Assembly: GCA_018292915.2 (NCBI GenBank)
Contig: JACVVK020000393.1
Span: 436,001-500,000, forward strand
Reading direction: 5' to 3'
Source: Batillaria attramentaria
Taxonomy: Eukaryota > Mollusca > Gastropoda > Batillariidae
Length of the DNA stretch: 64,000 bases
The position numbers were made by a program, and so were the translations under genes. The notes below the pieces were generated by a model. It made no database searches. It saw nothing but the letters and a program-made list of their open reading frames with translations, and had not been told where the DNA came from. This document shows, piece after piece, positions 1 through 11,565 of this stretch; within the stretch, counting starts at the first letter, position 1, and each line of letters opens with the position of its first letter.

Positions 1-60
<60 letters not shown>
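1..60. repeat. (AT)n microsatellite
   Basis: This is a pure AT dinucleotide tract at the left edge. The 740 bases after it show no gene or repeat I recognise. Confidence 0.95.
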
Positions 61-62
<2 letters not shown>

Positions 63-804
63 GACACTCGATTTATATAAAGTCGTGTACCAGGTGGGAT
101 CAACTACTTTAGACGGACATTTCGCTGCATTCCATTAGGCTGTTCTATTTCACTATGCTGTAACTATTTTCTGTTGCAAATTGGGAGATTGAGAGAAACG
201 GAGACAACTTCGCCGAAAATAATAGACATGTGTCGTGAATCTACCCTACTACATGGTTTCCCTGCTCCGACAGAAAGCCGGTGAGTAATTACATGCACTG
301 TGGTGTACACAGATCCAAATCGAAAAAACAACCGTCCCTACAACAGAGTAACTTCATCTTTTCGTCGTCGCCGTTTGATCTGCACACGGATGAGTGTTTC
401 AAATTGTTTCCACTTTCAAACACGCTTCACATCGTGTAGGTGGTATGCATTTTGACCCCAAAAGGTTAAAACGATGCACATGGGTTCAAGCGGGGGCTTT
501 CGGTGTCCTGTTTTCAATGTTATGAACTTAATCAAATATGACGCCTCTGCACGATGCCACTGTTGAAATTGTTTGCTATTTTATAGCTTTGCTTACTGGC
601 CCTGTGTTACGAAGCTGCTCGGTGTGCTAGGCAGTACTGACCACATAAAGCAGTAAAGGAGGTTTTGCTACGTTTATCTGGATATTTGTTGTTGTTTAAA
701 CGCACCGAGTGAATTTCCTTGCACTCTGGACCTTTAAAACGTATATCATGTTGTATTTTTTGCGCACAAAATTTAGATCTAGCCAGATTTAGGTCTAATG
801 CAGC

Positions 805-837
805 CGGCGACGTCATAGTCTTGACCAATGTTTGCCT
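805..837 (-). pseudogene. Degenerate type-A exon start
   Basis: The acceptor (CTGGCAG|) and the first codons ANIGQ of a type-A exon are recognisable, as is the intron sequence upstream. The first cysteine has changed to Tyr and the sequence diverges after about ten codons, reaching a stop. No donor is visible. Confidence 0.5.
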
Positions 838-990
838 CTGCCAGAAAGCAACTGGGCTGTAAGTATGACATGTAATATGCATATGCCAATGCACGAACAA
901 CAGCAACAGAATCGCCAAAGCTCAGAAAATGATATAATTATGTGAACGTTATTACACATCTAACTGGGTTTTAATCACTAGGTAACTTGC

Positions 991-1258
<268 letters not shown>

Positions 1259-2741
1259 CTGAAAAATGGACGGAACATGTTTGTCATGACGATCTTGTGA
1301 CAGAACTGAGTACTCTATCTCATAGACCTGTTCTTGCTTTTGACAGTACAATGCGTCATAAAAATCAGAACGGACCTAAGCAGATCAGTATGTGTTCAAA
1401 ATGGGCACTCCGTGATCCTTAGTACAGATGCGTCGTTGTCGGGTATAGGCTGGTTTTCGGGGGGTAGGGCCGTAGGTGTAGTTTGAGGGAGGTGACAGAG
1501 AAGAAAGTTATAGCCCAAGGCCGAATGGCCCTACCCCCGAAAATCAGCATATAATGGTTCTGATATCATTTCCATCTCTGAAAACTCAAGTTTAAAACCA
1601 ATATTTCGGAAACAGTTCATAGCTTCTTCCTTTTTTACTACAGAAGTAAATCTATGAGGCGCCATCCGCATGAAGCGCGCTGTTGAACAGTACATGTATC
1701 GCATTGTTTGTGCGTTTGCCATGTAAGAAACTGCGCTGAAGCTGTTATCTCAATTTAGTTAACCTACTTTGAAGATTAACCTTAGTTCTTAAAGTTAAAG
1801 CCAAGCTTTTGCGTAAAGCTGAGTTGTAAAACTAAGCTTCAGCTTTGATGCAAAGCTACACACCACTTTGATGCAAACGTCGCTCCATATGAACTCGGGG
1901 AATTGCCCCTTCCGCTTGAAATTTTCCCTTGGCTTCTTTGGTGTAAGTATATATGTGAAATGTTTGTTTCGTTGTCCGGGCAGTTTGTCGTGTTCATCTG
2001 CGAAACGTTTGCTCCATTTCTGTGCGCTTCTCTTATCATTTGCTTGCTCCAGAGTCGTATCAGTATCGCTATGCTGACACAGCTACCTGCCGTTGCAGAA
2101 ATGATCTCAGCAAGTCTTAGCAGACGATTTCCCGTTTGGCGAATCTTTCATTAGATTTGCGAGGTCTATGTCTACAAATCGGCAGAATTCGGTCGGCGTT
2201 CGCGCATGTTGATATTTAGTGACAGTCATAAAATGAATTTAAATCAGTTACGTACGGTTTGCACGTAATCTTTGGCTGAGCTATATCCGAAACGACTTTA
2301 CGGCTTCGCAGCAAGGAAGCAGTAAACTTGACGAAAGTGAAGAGCTCTTGGGATCTCACCGGTTTCGCTGGTTTACCGCAATGTCATGAACACTTAAATT
2401 TTTTATGCGTTGTGGATTTTAGACAAGGACTTCAGCAGAGTTTACGTGGGTATCGCTTTTGTTTACTAAAATATCGACGTCCTTTCCCTTGGCGGTACAT
2501 CCAGGGCTACCGCACGGCTCTCCATCAATCGCTGTAGGAGAACTAAAATGAAATGAAAACAATAGCTGATGTACCCGGCTTTGCCAGGGCTGAGAATGTG
2601 ATATGTGTAGTAAGTGCTTTCTGGTCTCCCCGCCATGCTTCTTTGTGGTACGCCACTACTACTACTATTACTACTACTACTGCTGCTGCCACTACTTAAT
2701 CCATTCTTAAATTTGAAATTACATGAGAACACCAGAGAGCT
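1259..2741. other. Intronic or intergenic sequence, little recognised
   Basis: No coding feature is convincing. A fragment at 2566-2630 matches the 3' part of the Helitron-like elements described below (CCCGGC...GGGCTGA followed by the GTAAGTGCTTTCTGGTC block). Confidence 0.4.
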
Positions 2742-3039
2742 GTGAGTCCTGACTTTTTTCAGATCGATAAGTACGAACTGTGTGGAAAAAAAGTATCACA
2801 GGTAATTAGCTATTTTGTATGTCGTTCTGCTGCTGACACTCGGAAATTCCGTGTCCCTCATATCAAGACAAAGACCTTTGGTCAGCGTAGTTATTCATAC
2901 CAGGATCCGACTTGTTGGAATGATCTTCCAGTTTCGATCAGACATGCAGACACAAAACCATCTTTCAAAACAAATTTGAAAACTCACCTCTTCACAGCCT
3001 TCAACCAATAAGTGTTGCCACATCATCATCTCGCTGGTC

Positions 3040-3109
<70 letters not shown>

Positions 3110-3285
3110 GCCAGGGGCAGCCTGTGTATGATGCTGCACATCTTGTGTTTTAGTTAAAATTAATGTATGTGTGGAGGCATGACTTTTGTGTGTGTTTCTG
3201 GGTGAGTGAGTGTGTGTTCTTTGTAAGGCGCCCTGAGCTCCCGCGAGAGGGACGGCGTCCTTTAAGTACCCATTTTATTATTATC
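2742..3285 (+). pseudogene. L2/CR1-like LINE 3' fragment
   Basis: An open stretch to 3011 encodes the C-terminal end of a LINE reverse transcriptase (signature FRVPHIKTKTFGQRSYSYQ, then WNDLPVSIRHA) and ends in a stop. A 3' UTR follows with a (TG)n tract at 3041-3107. A terminal block, GTAAGGCGCCCTGAGCTC, leads to a TTATTATTAT tail, typical of L2/CR1-like 3' ends. The element is 5'-truncated and lies antisense to the host gene. Confidence 0.65.
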
Positions 3286-3722
3286 ATTGTATGACTTTGT
3301 TGAATACCGACGAGTATTAATTTGCTCCATAACGGAGCGCGTCATGGAGCAAATGGTCTTCGGTGTTAACAAAGTCATGTAATGGCTTTATCATCCTTAT
3401 AGATATGTTTGCGGTGTATTCGAGTGTTTTGTGTCAGTTTGTGGCACATTTGAAATTTTCGGGCGATGCAGACGATTTTCGGGAAGACAGGGCTGATTGC
3501 TGTTCACCTTCCACCGCTAAAAAAGGTCCCATTGTAATATAACAAGAAATGCCAGATCAATCAATAACTGCAAAATACGTTCTAATCTTTAATGGGTAGT
3601 ATAATCCGTTTGCAAAATTAGAATGGACATAAACCGTGTGGGCGCAGCATTCACTAGTACAGACGGAGCTGTGTGGGATACAGCCCTTACTGACGGGCAT
3701 TTTTTTTTTTTTAAATTAGGTA

Positions 3723-4075
3723 CTAGCTGAAGCAGCCGGCTTCGCCCGGGCTGAGAATGTGATATGTGTGGTAAGTGCTTTTTGGTCTTCCTGAATGACG
3801 ATACTTGGTGGAAAATCAGATTTTCCCAGATTTTTTCCCCGCCAGATTGTTTTCGCATTTTCCAAGCCTTTTTTTCCCGTCATAACGTTTTCGGTGTCTC
3901 CCTGAGACGGTACAGCCACCAAGTCTGATTGTGATATGAGAACTCTAAATTGTATTTCTGGTCACCCTATTTGGCGATCTATAGTGGAAAAGGGTGTGAA
4001 CTTCCCGCCAGAACGAGGCCGGACTTCCCCTAAGTACACCCATTATTTCTGATCGTGATATAAGAACTCTAAGTT
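3723..4075 (-). mobile_element. Helitron-like minisatellite element, copy 1
   Basis: Read on the minus strand, the element ends with a GC-rich hairpin-like stretch (GCCCGGGCGAAGCCGGC), nine bases, then CTAG followed by T. That is the pattern of a Helitron 3' end. Inside are degenerate tandem monomers of about 110-130 bases sharing blocks such as GGTGGAAAA, ACTCCGATTTTCC and CCCGCCAGA. It resembles the non-autonomous DINE/HINE or pearl elements known from insects and molluscs. No helicase gene is present. Confidence 0.5.
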
Positions 4076-4539
4076 ATGTTTAATGAGCACACACGGACAG
4101 AAACCAGGGTTGTAGTTAGGGTCGGTCCTTCGGACGGAGACCGATCAGAAAGAAGAATGACCGAAGTTGTCACGTTCAAATCGGCCCAGTGTCCGATGGC
4201 TTTGTGTCAAAATCGGCCACCCTTTCTCCGTTTTTTTCAATCAAAAAGTGAGATTCTTAGAATCGATCAGGATCTAGAGTGAGGTTTCTGTTTCATCGCA
4301 GCTATTGCTGACAAAACCCGATCCGCCGATTGCGAGTCCTAAACGTAATACAGAGTGCTTTCCCTTTTTTGCCGATCGGTTTGACTGAGTTTGTGTTTTG
4401 GCAGGATACTGCCACGCCGCTTTTCTTTACAGTTGCCGTAGTGTTTAGACTCGTACCATGCAAAAAAAAAAAAAAAAACTTACACAGACAAAGTTGTCAT
4501 TTGGCACGGCTGCCAAGCCAAGCGATGCCGCAACTGTGA

Positions 4540-4995
4540 CGGTCGAGGACTCAACGCCGATTCGTATCGACTATCGACCGTGACACTGCCAGCGAGATAG
4601 CGTCTACCAGCGCCACTGGCACTTCAAGCACTTGCAGTACCCACTCTGGTTCTACGGCCGCCGCAAAGAAAGAGAGATCGTTCCAGCTGAACTGGAAAAC
4701 TTTGCACCCGTGGCTTCGGTACGATGAGAAGTCAAAAGCAATGTTTTGCACACTGTGCTCAATCGCAGGTTGTAAGAATGTATTCACAACTTTGGGTTGC
4801 AAAAACTTTCGTGCATCGGCTCTTTCCGAACACCTCGAAGGTAAAGATCACAAGGACGCCCTTGTAGTCCCTGCCTTTCAAGAAAACCAAGAAGCAATGG
4901 AAAGTAAAATGCTGTCTGAGAGCCGGAGGGCCGTTCTGGCAAGACTGAAAGCCATGAACTGTTTTTGTTGTTGTTGTTGTTGTTACTCAGACTTT
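4540..4995 (+). pseudogene. hAT-transposase / ZNF862-like zinc finger fragment
   Basis: From 4540 the frame is open and encodes a Ser/Thr-rich linker. It then encodes a zinc-finger block containing WLRYDEKSKAMFCTLCSIAG and, further on, NFRASALSEHLEGKDHKDAL. C-x2-C followed by a distant His-x-x-x-His-type pair is the N-terminal finger of hAT-related (ZNF862/KIAA1586-like) proteins. The frame ends in a (TTG)n run coding for cysteines and then stops at 5010. No transposase catalytic region follows, so this is an isolated fragment. Confidence 0.5.
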
Positions 4996-5164
4996 CTAGT
5001 CATTCCATGATCTAGGTTTTTTTTTTCCCTTTTTTTGTTGTTGTTATAAATGAATTAAGTTTAAAAAAAAAACACCAAAAAACTTTTTCTGTTTGTGAGC
5101 TGCGTTGTGTGTCATCAGATTCAATGTTTTTGACCGGCAAAATAATGTCCTAAAGGTTTCCAAA

Positions 5165-5815
5165 ATGTCCGAAAGGCTTGTGACCTTTCAGGCTGATGAT
5201 GTGATATGTGATATGTAAAGGAAGTGCTTTCTGGTCTCCCTATTTGAGAATACGTGGTGGGTGAGGACGTGACTGAACTCCGATTTTCCGAGATTTTTGG
5301 CCACCAGCTTGTTTCGTGGTACCCCCGAGTACAGCTATTGCTGGTGAAGCGCTCTGTCCTGCGAGTGTTTTCTGATCTCCCATGCGATACGTAGTGGAAA
5401 AGGACGTTAAACTCCGCTTTTCCGAGATTTTTTCCCGCCGAAGTGTTTCTACGGTCCCCCTAATTACAGCCACAACTCTAAACTGTGTTTTTTGGTCCCG
5501 CTGTTTAGTGATACCACGTGCATGTAGAAAATGATGTGAAACTCCGATTTTTCGAGACTTTTCCCACCGCAGTGTTTCCAGGGTCCCCCGAGTACAGCCA
5601 CCAGTTTTATTTTTGATTTAGATTTTTTTTTCCACCAGACTGTTTTCGGATTATCCCAGATTTTTTTTCTGCCATGAAGTTTCCGGGGTGCCCTTGAGTA
5701 CAGCCACCAATTTTGATCGTGATATGAGAACTCTAAACTGTTTTCCGGTCTCCCTGTTTGGCGTTACATGGTGGAAAAGGACGATAAACTTCGATTTTCT
5801 GGAATTTATTTTCTA
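5165..5815 (-). repeat. Helitron-like minisatellite array, copy 2 (3' end eroded)
   Basis: About five degenerate monomers of the same minisatellite as at 3.7 kb, each with GATACGTGGTGGAAAAGGAC- and AGTACAGCCACCA-type blocks. The CTAG terminus is missing. The block leads into exon A1 as the same array does into exons A2 and A3. Confidence 0.6.
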
Positions 5816-5893
5816 TAATATATACAATAGATCCACGTAGAACAGACTGAAAGTATCAATGTTAATAGTGGAGCGATACAAGGAATGACTTAC

Positions 5894-5977
5894 TGCAGGT
5901 GGAGTCACAAGTATGATCAGCCAGACAGTTCACGGCAGGGCTAGCACCTTCGTCACAAGCTTGACCAATGTTTGCCT
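5894..5977 (-). CDS. Exon (module type A, copy A1)
   Basis: The 84-base phase 1-1 exon has acceptor GTGTAG| and donor A|GTAAGTCATT. It encodes ANIGQACDEGASPAVNC and then LADHTCDSTC (spacing C-x9-C-x5-C-x3-C). Its flanks match those of A2 for more than 1 kb. Confidence 0.6.
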
Positions 5978-6216
5978 CTACACACACAAAACCAAAACAA
6001 TTGGACCGTAATAGTTAAGTACGACAACTAATGAAGAGAAAACCAATGCAGTTTAATAACAAGAACAGGAACAACAAGAACAACAACAATAATAACATTT
6101 GTTATGTAAGTAAAAGACTTAGCAGTTTAGTGTGTACGACAGACTTGGTATTTTCGCAGCTCAGGGACAAGCTGGCGTTGAAACACCTAAAAGTTTTACC
6201 ATTTGATATATACCTT

Positions 6217-6282
<66 letters not shown>

Positions 6283-6304
6283 GGTGAAATTTGTAACAAG
6301 CACT

Positions 6305-6305
6305 C

Positions 6306-6341
<36 letters not shown>

Positions 6342-6418
6342 CAATGACTATAATCTTTGTTTTCCAACGGTAAAAGTTTTGGCAGAAATACCATGTTCGA
6401 ACTTGCCGTTATATGACC

Positions 6419-6454
<36 letters not shown>
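6305..6454 (-). repeat. LINE tail fragment between two (GA)n tracts
   Basis: About 80 bases (6339-6420) carry the LINE-A/B type 3' terminal hairpin (AACGGCAAG paired with TTACCGTT on the minus strand, then GGAAAACAAAG). They lie between (GA)n tracts at 6310-6338 and 6421-6454. Confidence 0.55.
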
Positions 6455-6460
<6 letters not shown>

Positions 6461-6706
6461 TGCAGGCATCTTTCATTCGCATTGTCATAGTGGCATTTTA
6501 TTCAAAGACTTAAATGTGGCGGGTGGAAAATCACCCAGGCTTACACAGTTCAAATACAGTTCAAATACCCATCTCACTCAATATTCCAAATATTCATTTC
6601 ATGATTTCTAACTGTGAATGATATGTGAAGATGAAAAATGCTTGCTTATTTTGGGATAAAATGGTTGAAATTATGGTAAGACAGGGGGTTATAACTAGTA
6701 ACTTAC

Positions 6707-6781
6707 TGCATTTCCCGCCGTCGCACGTGTGATCGGCTTTACATTGTGCCGAGTCGCTACAGTCTTCACCTGGATTACTCT
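6707..6781 (-). CDS. Exon (module type D)
   Basis: The 75-base phase 1-1 exon has acceptor TTACAG| and donor A|GTAAGTTACT. It encodes SNPGEDCSDSAQCKADHTC and then DGGKC, with cysteine spacing C-x5-C-x5-C-x4-C. It is a single-copy type that shares the ADHTC segment with type A and the DGGKC end with type B. It may be a recombinant or an older relative of both. A second in-frame-breaking AG two bases downstream could act as an alternative acceptor. Confidence 0.6.
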
Positions 6782-6935
6782 CTGTAAGAAACAGATGCAA
6801 ACAATTTCAGTATGTAATACTCCTTGATGATGGTTGTGTTTTTTAAGTGAATGAAATGCTAAAGACCCTTCTGGTTTAGTGGCCGGGGGGTGGGGGGGGG
6901 GGGGTGTTTTGGGGAGTGGGATGCGTTGGGGGTGT

Positions 6936-7013
6936 TTGGGGGGGTTTAACATCCTTTTCCACCACATACGGGTGATGTCAAAGACAGGGCAATGATGAAA
7001 AAAAAGCCAGCAT
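6936..7013 (-). mobile_element. tRNA-derived SINE fragment (3' part)
   Basis: This matches the tail of the SINE at 53.1 kb (TTTAACGTCCTTTTCCACCAC-type block, GATATCAAAGAC, AAAAAGCCAGCA) on the minus strand. The tRNA-like head is absent. Confidence 0.55.
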
Positions 7014-7180
7014 AATCGAAGTTTCCGCAAAAAAAAACCCCACCAAACAACAGAAACTGACAACAACAACAACCCAAAAAACAAAAAACAAACCAACAAA
7101 CAAACGAACAAACAAAGAAACAAACAAACAAACAAACAACGGAAAAACAAACAAACAAACAAACAAACAAACGGAGGAAG
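7014..7180. repeat. A-rich (AAAC)n low-complexity tract
   Basis: Irregular AAAC/AAAACAAAC repeats. Apparent open frames here are only low-complexity translation. Confidence 0.8.
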
Positions 7181-7598
7181 GTGAAGACGGAGCCGACCGC
7201 TGTGCCACGGTGGAGTCAATTTCGCAGTCATGTTGCGCGGCCATGGCCTGCCTAGCGTCACTTCCGCTTTTATTCTCCGGCGCCAATTCACACCACTCGC
7301 GCGTTCCTTTTGTATAGGTTTGCGTCTACGGCGGAGATGGACAGCTGGCGCTTTCGTCAGCCATGTTTTACAATGCCACTGCATTTGGCGATGTCGTCGA
7401 TAGGGAAATTTTTGTGCGTCGGCAAGCTTTAGAGGACGAATGCAAGAAGAATCGTTGGCTATGGGCGTGGACAGACAGGTGGGTGACCCGGCTATGCAGA
7501 CTGCGAAACGGAACGTGTTGGTGAACACATCCGCAAAATAAGGACCGTAGTAATTCCCCATTTCGCTGAAAAACTACGAAGCAAAGAGCGAGCCAAGT

Positions 7599-7871
7599 AC
7601 AGTGGACGCCGGATATAAGCAACTCGGATATAAGAAAACTCGGTTATTGCCAACAATTTTTCCCCCCGGCCAAACTCTTCTTTATTATGTATTACAAAAG
7701 CACGGATACAAGAAACTCGCTTATAAGAAAACTCGGTTTTAGGAAAGCAAATTTCTTGTCCCGCTTGATACAAAAACTCGGATATAAGAAACCGAAAGTA
7801 CATTTCCAAGAAAATTTCACTCATTCTAAGAAACCGAAAGTACATTTCCAAGAAAATTTCACTCATTCTAA
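7599..7871. mobile_element. Possible pogo/Tigger-type transposon end with 42-bp duplication
   Basis: The block begins TACAGTGGACGCCGGATATA, which resembles the CAGT...-starting inverted repeats of pogo/Tigger elements next to a TA. Degenerate GGATATAAGAAACTCG motifs follow. A 42-base unit is duplicated exactly or nearly so (7787-7871). No matching far end or transposase was found, so the assignment is tentative. Confidence 0.3.
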
Positions 7872-8122
7872 GAAAACAGGTCAGGTCTGACGTCACTTAG
7901 GACAGGCACATGATTGCGCATGATCATGATTACATTATTCACTTTGAAAAGAAAAAAATAAAACTTGTGTTCCCAAAAGTTTTCGTTGGTAAGACTAGAT
8001 TATTCACTGAATAACTCAGAATCTCTCTCTCTCTCTCTCTCTCTCCTTAGCTCTTTTTTTGTTTGTTTGTTTGGTTGGGTTGGGAGAGAGAGAGAGAGGG
8101 AGAGAGAGAAAAAGAGAGAGTC

Positions 8123-8272
8123 ATTAAATCAATGAAGGAATCAATGAAACTTTCTTCTACAACGGTAGAGACAGTTGACACCAGATCGTCAGTTTTCATA
8201 CCTGCCGTTGGTAAAGATTGCTATTATCTAACTAATCAAAAGGAATATAACAAGAGGAAACGAGCAGCTGTT

Positions 8273-8338
<66 letters not shown>

Positions 8339-8780
8339 GCACGCACGCACGCACGCACGCATCTATTGCTTTAAAACGCACAAAAGATCAATCATAAACG
8401 AACACAAAAAGAGAAGAATAAAACAGCAGGCTAACAGTCGGCATACAATTTATCATCACTGAAACGTAATAATTATGGCATCGTCATAAGTGAGTAAAGG
8501 GTATAACATTTGTGACGTCCTGCTTTACTGTGACATGAAGTATTTGAAGAGCCTTTCTTTAAAGACAGTGATAAAGGGTTTGGTTTTAACATGAACCTGA
8601 AGGCTGTTCCACAGTGTCGGTCATGAGAATCAGAAACTACATTTAAACATATCAATTCTTGGTCGCGAAATGATGTAGAGACCGCTTACATTGCCGTAAT
8701 TGGAGTTTGAGCGAAGGGCTAGCTTAGATAAATAGTCGGGAGCCGTTTTGTTCCAAATTTTAAGCATCTGCAGTAAGGCT

Positions 8781-8785
<5 letters not shown>
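8123..8785 (-). mobile_element. 5'-truncated LINE (LINE-A family) in a GA microsatellite
   Basis: On the minus strand the fragment starts inside the reverse-transcriptase C-terminus, with NKTAPDYLSKLALRSNSNYG and then ISRPRIDMFKCSF. It continues through a 3' UTR with an internal (CA)n(GCAC)n tract at 8271-8360. It ends with the CAACGGCAGG...CTACCGTTG hairpin (8160-8215) and an A-rich tail. Both borders are (GA)n. The same fragment with the same 5' truncation point occurs at 15.3-15.8 kb, so it was copied by segmental duplication. Confidence 0.65.
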
Positions 8786-8838
<53 letters not shown>

Positions 8839-8839
<1 letters not shown>

Positions 8840-8925
8840 GCATGTTCCGCCATCACACGTCGCTGTATCAACACACTCTTGCGTCGGATTAGCAGCCGTG
8901 TTGCAAGACTGTCCAGCATTGGCCT
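8839..8925 (-). CDS. Exon (module type C, copy C2)
   Basis: This 87-base phase 1-1 exon has acceptor TTTTCAG| and donor A|GTAAGT, and the donor abuts a (CT)n tract on the sense strand. It encodes ANAGQSCNTAANPTQEC and then VDTATCDGGTC. It is the near-twin of C3 at 15.8 kb within the same duplicated block. Confidence 0.62.
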
Positions 8926-9232
8926 CTGAAAAATGGACAGATGATGTTTGCCGTGACGATCTTGTGAGTATGTGTTTGATAATATTCAATCCAAAAAAAG
9001 CACTCCTGTCAAAATCAGACACAGTCTGTAGCGGAGGGGACAAAGTGAAGTGGCTGACAGAAGTGAGTACTTTATATCACAGAGTTCTTGCTTTAGACAG
9101 TATCATCCGTTTGCAAAATCAGAACGGACATATAACAGACCCGTATGTGTACAAAATGGTCACAGCATTCACTAGTACAGACGGAGCTGTGTCGGATACA
9201 GCCCTTACTGACAGGTATTCTTTTATTAGGTA

Positions 9233-9600
9233 CTAGCTTTTAGGTACTACCCGGGCTGAGAATGGGATATGTGTGGTAAGTGCTTTTTGGTCTCCCTGAC
9301 TGACGATACTTGGTGGAAACTCACATTTTCCCAGATTTTTTCCCCGCCAGATTGTTTTCGCTTTTTCCAAGACCCCCCCCCCCCCCCCCCCCCCCGTCAA
9401 AACGTTCCCGGGGTCTCCCTGTGACGGTACAGCCACCAAACCTGAACTCTAAATTGTATTTCTGGTCACCCTATTTGGCGATATATGGAGGAAAAGGACG
9501 TTAAACTCCGATTTTCTGAGATTTTTTCCCGCCAGAATGAGCCCTGACTTCCCCTGAGTACACCAACCATTTCTGATCGTGATATAAGAAATCTAAGTTA
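9233..9600 (-). mobile_element. Helitron-like minisatellite element, copy 3
   Basis: It ends in CTAG|T on the minus strand (9233-9236) preceded by CCCGGGTAGTACC. It contains about three minisatellite monomers, one interrupted by a poly-C/G run at 9366-9395. Confidence 0.5.
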
Positions 9601-9612
9601 TGTTTAATCGAG

Positions 9613-9852
9613 CACACACAGACAGACTGTTCATTTATATATGATGTACGCGGCTTTGCCCGGGCTGATGATGTGCAGAAGTATCGCTGAAACTGTTTGA
9701 AGATACGGAAAAAAATGAGAAATCGCGCAGATACTGCGGGAACCGTTTGAACTATGAGAGGTAATCGATGTGAAGTCACCGAACTGAACAATGGAGTTAC
9801 TTCCATGTACCGTGCGAATGGCGAACAGACACACAGACAGACACTGTTCATT
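9613..9852. repeat. About 215-bp repeat bounded by short direct repeats
   Basis: A block starting at a CCCGGC...GCCCGGG hairpin is bounded on both sides by CACACAGACAGACTGTTCAT-like direct repeats. The same block occurs at 16615-16865. It may be a further short non-autonomous element. Confidence 0.45.
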
Positions 9853-10003
9853 TATATACTTGGAACTATGAACGAGTAACGGAGTTAGTACTTTTTTCTT
9901 TCTACACAATGAAGGAAAGCCAGCGTCAGCGTCTCAAGCGACATCAAACATATTCATTTCCAAAGACTTCTCGTACGGCACTTTCATACGTACTCATCTT
10001 TGA

Positions 10004-10660
10004 CTAGCTGATGAGCCTGGTTTTGCTCGCCCGGGCTGATGATGTGATATGTGATATGTGTAGCAAGTGCTTTCTGGTCTCCCTATTTGAGAATACGTGG
10101 TGCGAGAGGACGTGAAACTCCGATTTTCCGAGATTTTTCGCCACCAGCCTGTGTTTCGTGGTACACCCGAGTACAGCTAGGGCGATCTGTCTTGGGAGTG
10201 TTTTCTGGTCTCCCATGCGATACGTGGTGGAAAAGGACGTTAAACTCCGCTTTTCCAAGATTTTTTTCCCCGCCGAAGTGTTCCTACGCCCCCCCCCCCC
10301 CCCCCAAATTACAGTCACAACTCTAAATTCTGTTTTCTGGTCCCGCTGTTTAGTGATACCACGTGCATGTAGAAAATGACGTGAAACTCCGATTTTCCGA
10401 GATTTTTCCCACCGAAATGTTTCCAGGGTCCCCCGGGTACAGCCACCAATTTTGATTTTAATTTTGATTTTTTTTTCTACCAGACTGTTTTCGGATTTTC
10501 CCAGATTTTTTCTGCCATGATGTTTCCGGGGTGCCCTTGAGTACAGCCACCAATTTTGATCGTGATATGAGAACTCTAAACTGTTTTCCGGTCTCCCTGT
10601 TTGGCGTTACATGGTGGAAAAGGACGATAAACTTCGATTTTCTGGAATTTATTTTCTATA
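10004..10660 (-). mobile_element. Helitron-like minisatellite element, copy 4
   Basis: CTAG|T on the minus strand at 10004-10007 is preceded by a GC-rich stretch with short self-complementarity. About five minisatellite monomers follow up to 10660. It sits immediately downstream of exon A2. Confidence 0.5.
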
Positions 10661-10736
10661 ATATATACAATAGATCCACGTAGAACAGACTGAAAGTATC
10701 AATGTTAATAGTGGAGCGATACAAGGAATGACTTAC

Positions 10737-10829
10737 TGCAGGTGGAGTCAGTGGAGTCACAAGTATGATCAGCCAGACAGTTCACGGCAGGGGTAGCACT
10801 TTCGTCACAATTCTGACCAATGTTTGCCT
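10737..10829 (-). CDS. Exon (module type A, copy A2, with in-frame duplication)
   Basis: The 93-base phase 1-1 exon has acceptor TAG| and donor A|GTAAGT. It encodes a type-A module with NCLADHTC. Relative to A1 it carries a 9-base tandem duplication that repeats an Asp-Ser-Thr tripeptide before the last cysteine and lengthens the final loop from three to six residues. The length stays a multiple of three, as in every other module exon. Its flanks (10.04-11.16 kb) duplicate those of A1 (5.16-6.33 kb). Confidence 0.6.
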
Positions 10830-11060
10830 CTACACACACAAAACCAAAACAATTGGACCGTAATAGTTAAGTACAACAACTAATGAAGAGAAAACCCATG
10901 CAGTTTAATAACAAGAACAAGAAGAACAACAATGATAATAACATTTATTATGTAAAAGACTTAGCAATTTACTGTGTACGACAGACTTGGTATTTTCGCA
11001 GCTCAGGGATAAGCTGACGCTGAAACACCTAAAAGATTTACTCTTTGATATATACCTTAG

Positions 11061-11105
<45 letters not shown>

Positions 11106-11127
11106 GTGAAATTTGTAACAAGCACTC

Positions 11128-11195
<68 letters not shown>

Positions 11196-11487
11196 ATGAA
11201 TCGATGAACGAATCAATGAAACTTTATTCTACAACGGTAGAGACAGTTGACATCGGATAGTCAGTTTTCATACCTGCCGTTGCTAAAAGCTACTGTTTTC
11301 TAACTAATCAAAAAGAATATATCAAGAGGAAACGAGCAGCAGGTGCACACAAGTATGACATGTAATATGCATATGCCAATGCAGTCTAATAACATGAACA
11401 ACGGAAACAGAATCGCCAAAGCTCAGGAAATGATATGTGTGGACATTATTACACATCTAACTGGGTTTTAATCACTAGGTAACTTAC

Positions 11488-11565
11488 TACACTTTCCGCC
11501 GTCACAAGTGTGACCAGCTACGCATGTTACTGTCGATCCGTCACAGGTTCCCCCGGCGTTTGCCT
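11488..11565 (-). CDS. Exon (module type B, copy B2)
   Basis: This 78-base phase 1-1 exon has intact splice signals. It encodes ANAGGTCDGSTVTCVAGHTC followed by Asp-Gly-Gly-Lys-Cys. Compared with B3 and B4, nearly all differences fall in four adjacent codons before the last cysteine, while the surrounding intron is almost unchanged. The DGGK version is shared with broken exon B1 and exon D. Confidence 0.62.

Larger units (their letters stand above)
5165..6330 (-). repeat. Segmental duplication unit carrying exon A1
   Basis: This block matches 10040-11165 almost base for base over the minisatellite, exon A, the AACAACAA-rich intron stretch and the following (CA)n. Exons and retroelement debris were therefore copied together. 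Confidence 0.7.
8271..10740 (-). repeat. Segmental duplication carrying exon C2 (copy of 15.3-17.4 kb)
   Basis: The order LINE fragment, (GA)n, exon C, a 300-base intron block, Helitron-like array, 215-base repeat and a second Helitron-like array is repeated at 15310-17385 with high identity. Some internal deletions are present. Confidence 0.7.

Noticed and set aside
6695..7561. 288-residue minus-strand open frame
   Set aside because: It crosses an (AAAC)n tract, a SINE fragment and exon D in the wrong frame; no motif is present.
7787..7871. Two-copy 42-bp repeat as a CRISPR-like or regulatory array
   Set aside because: Only two adjacent copies without spacers; a simple tandem duplication in a probable transposon remnant.
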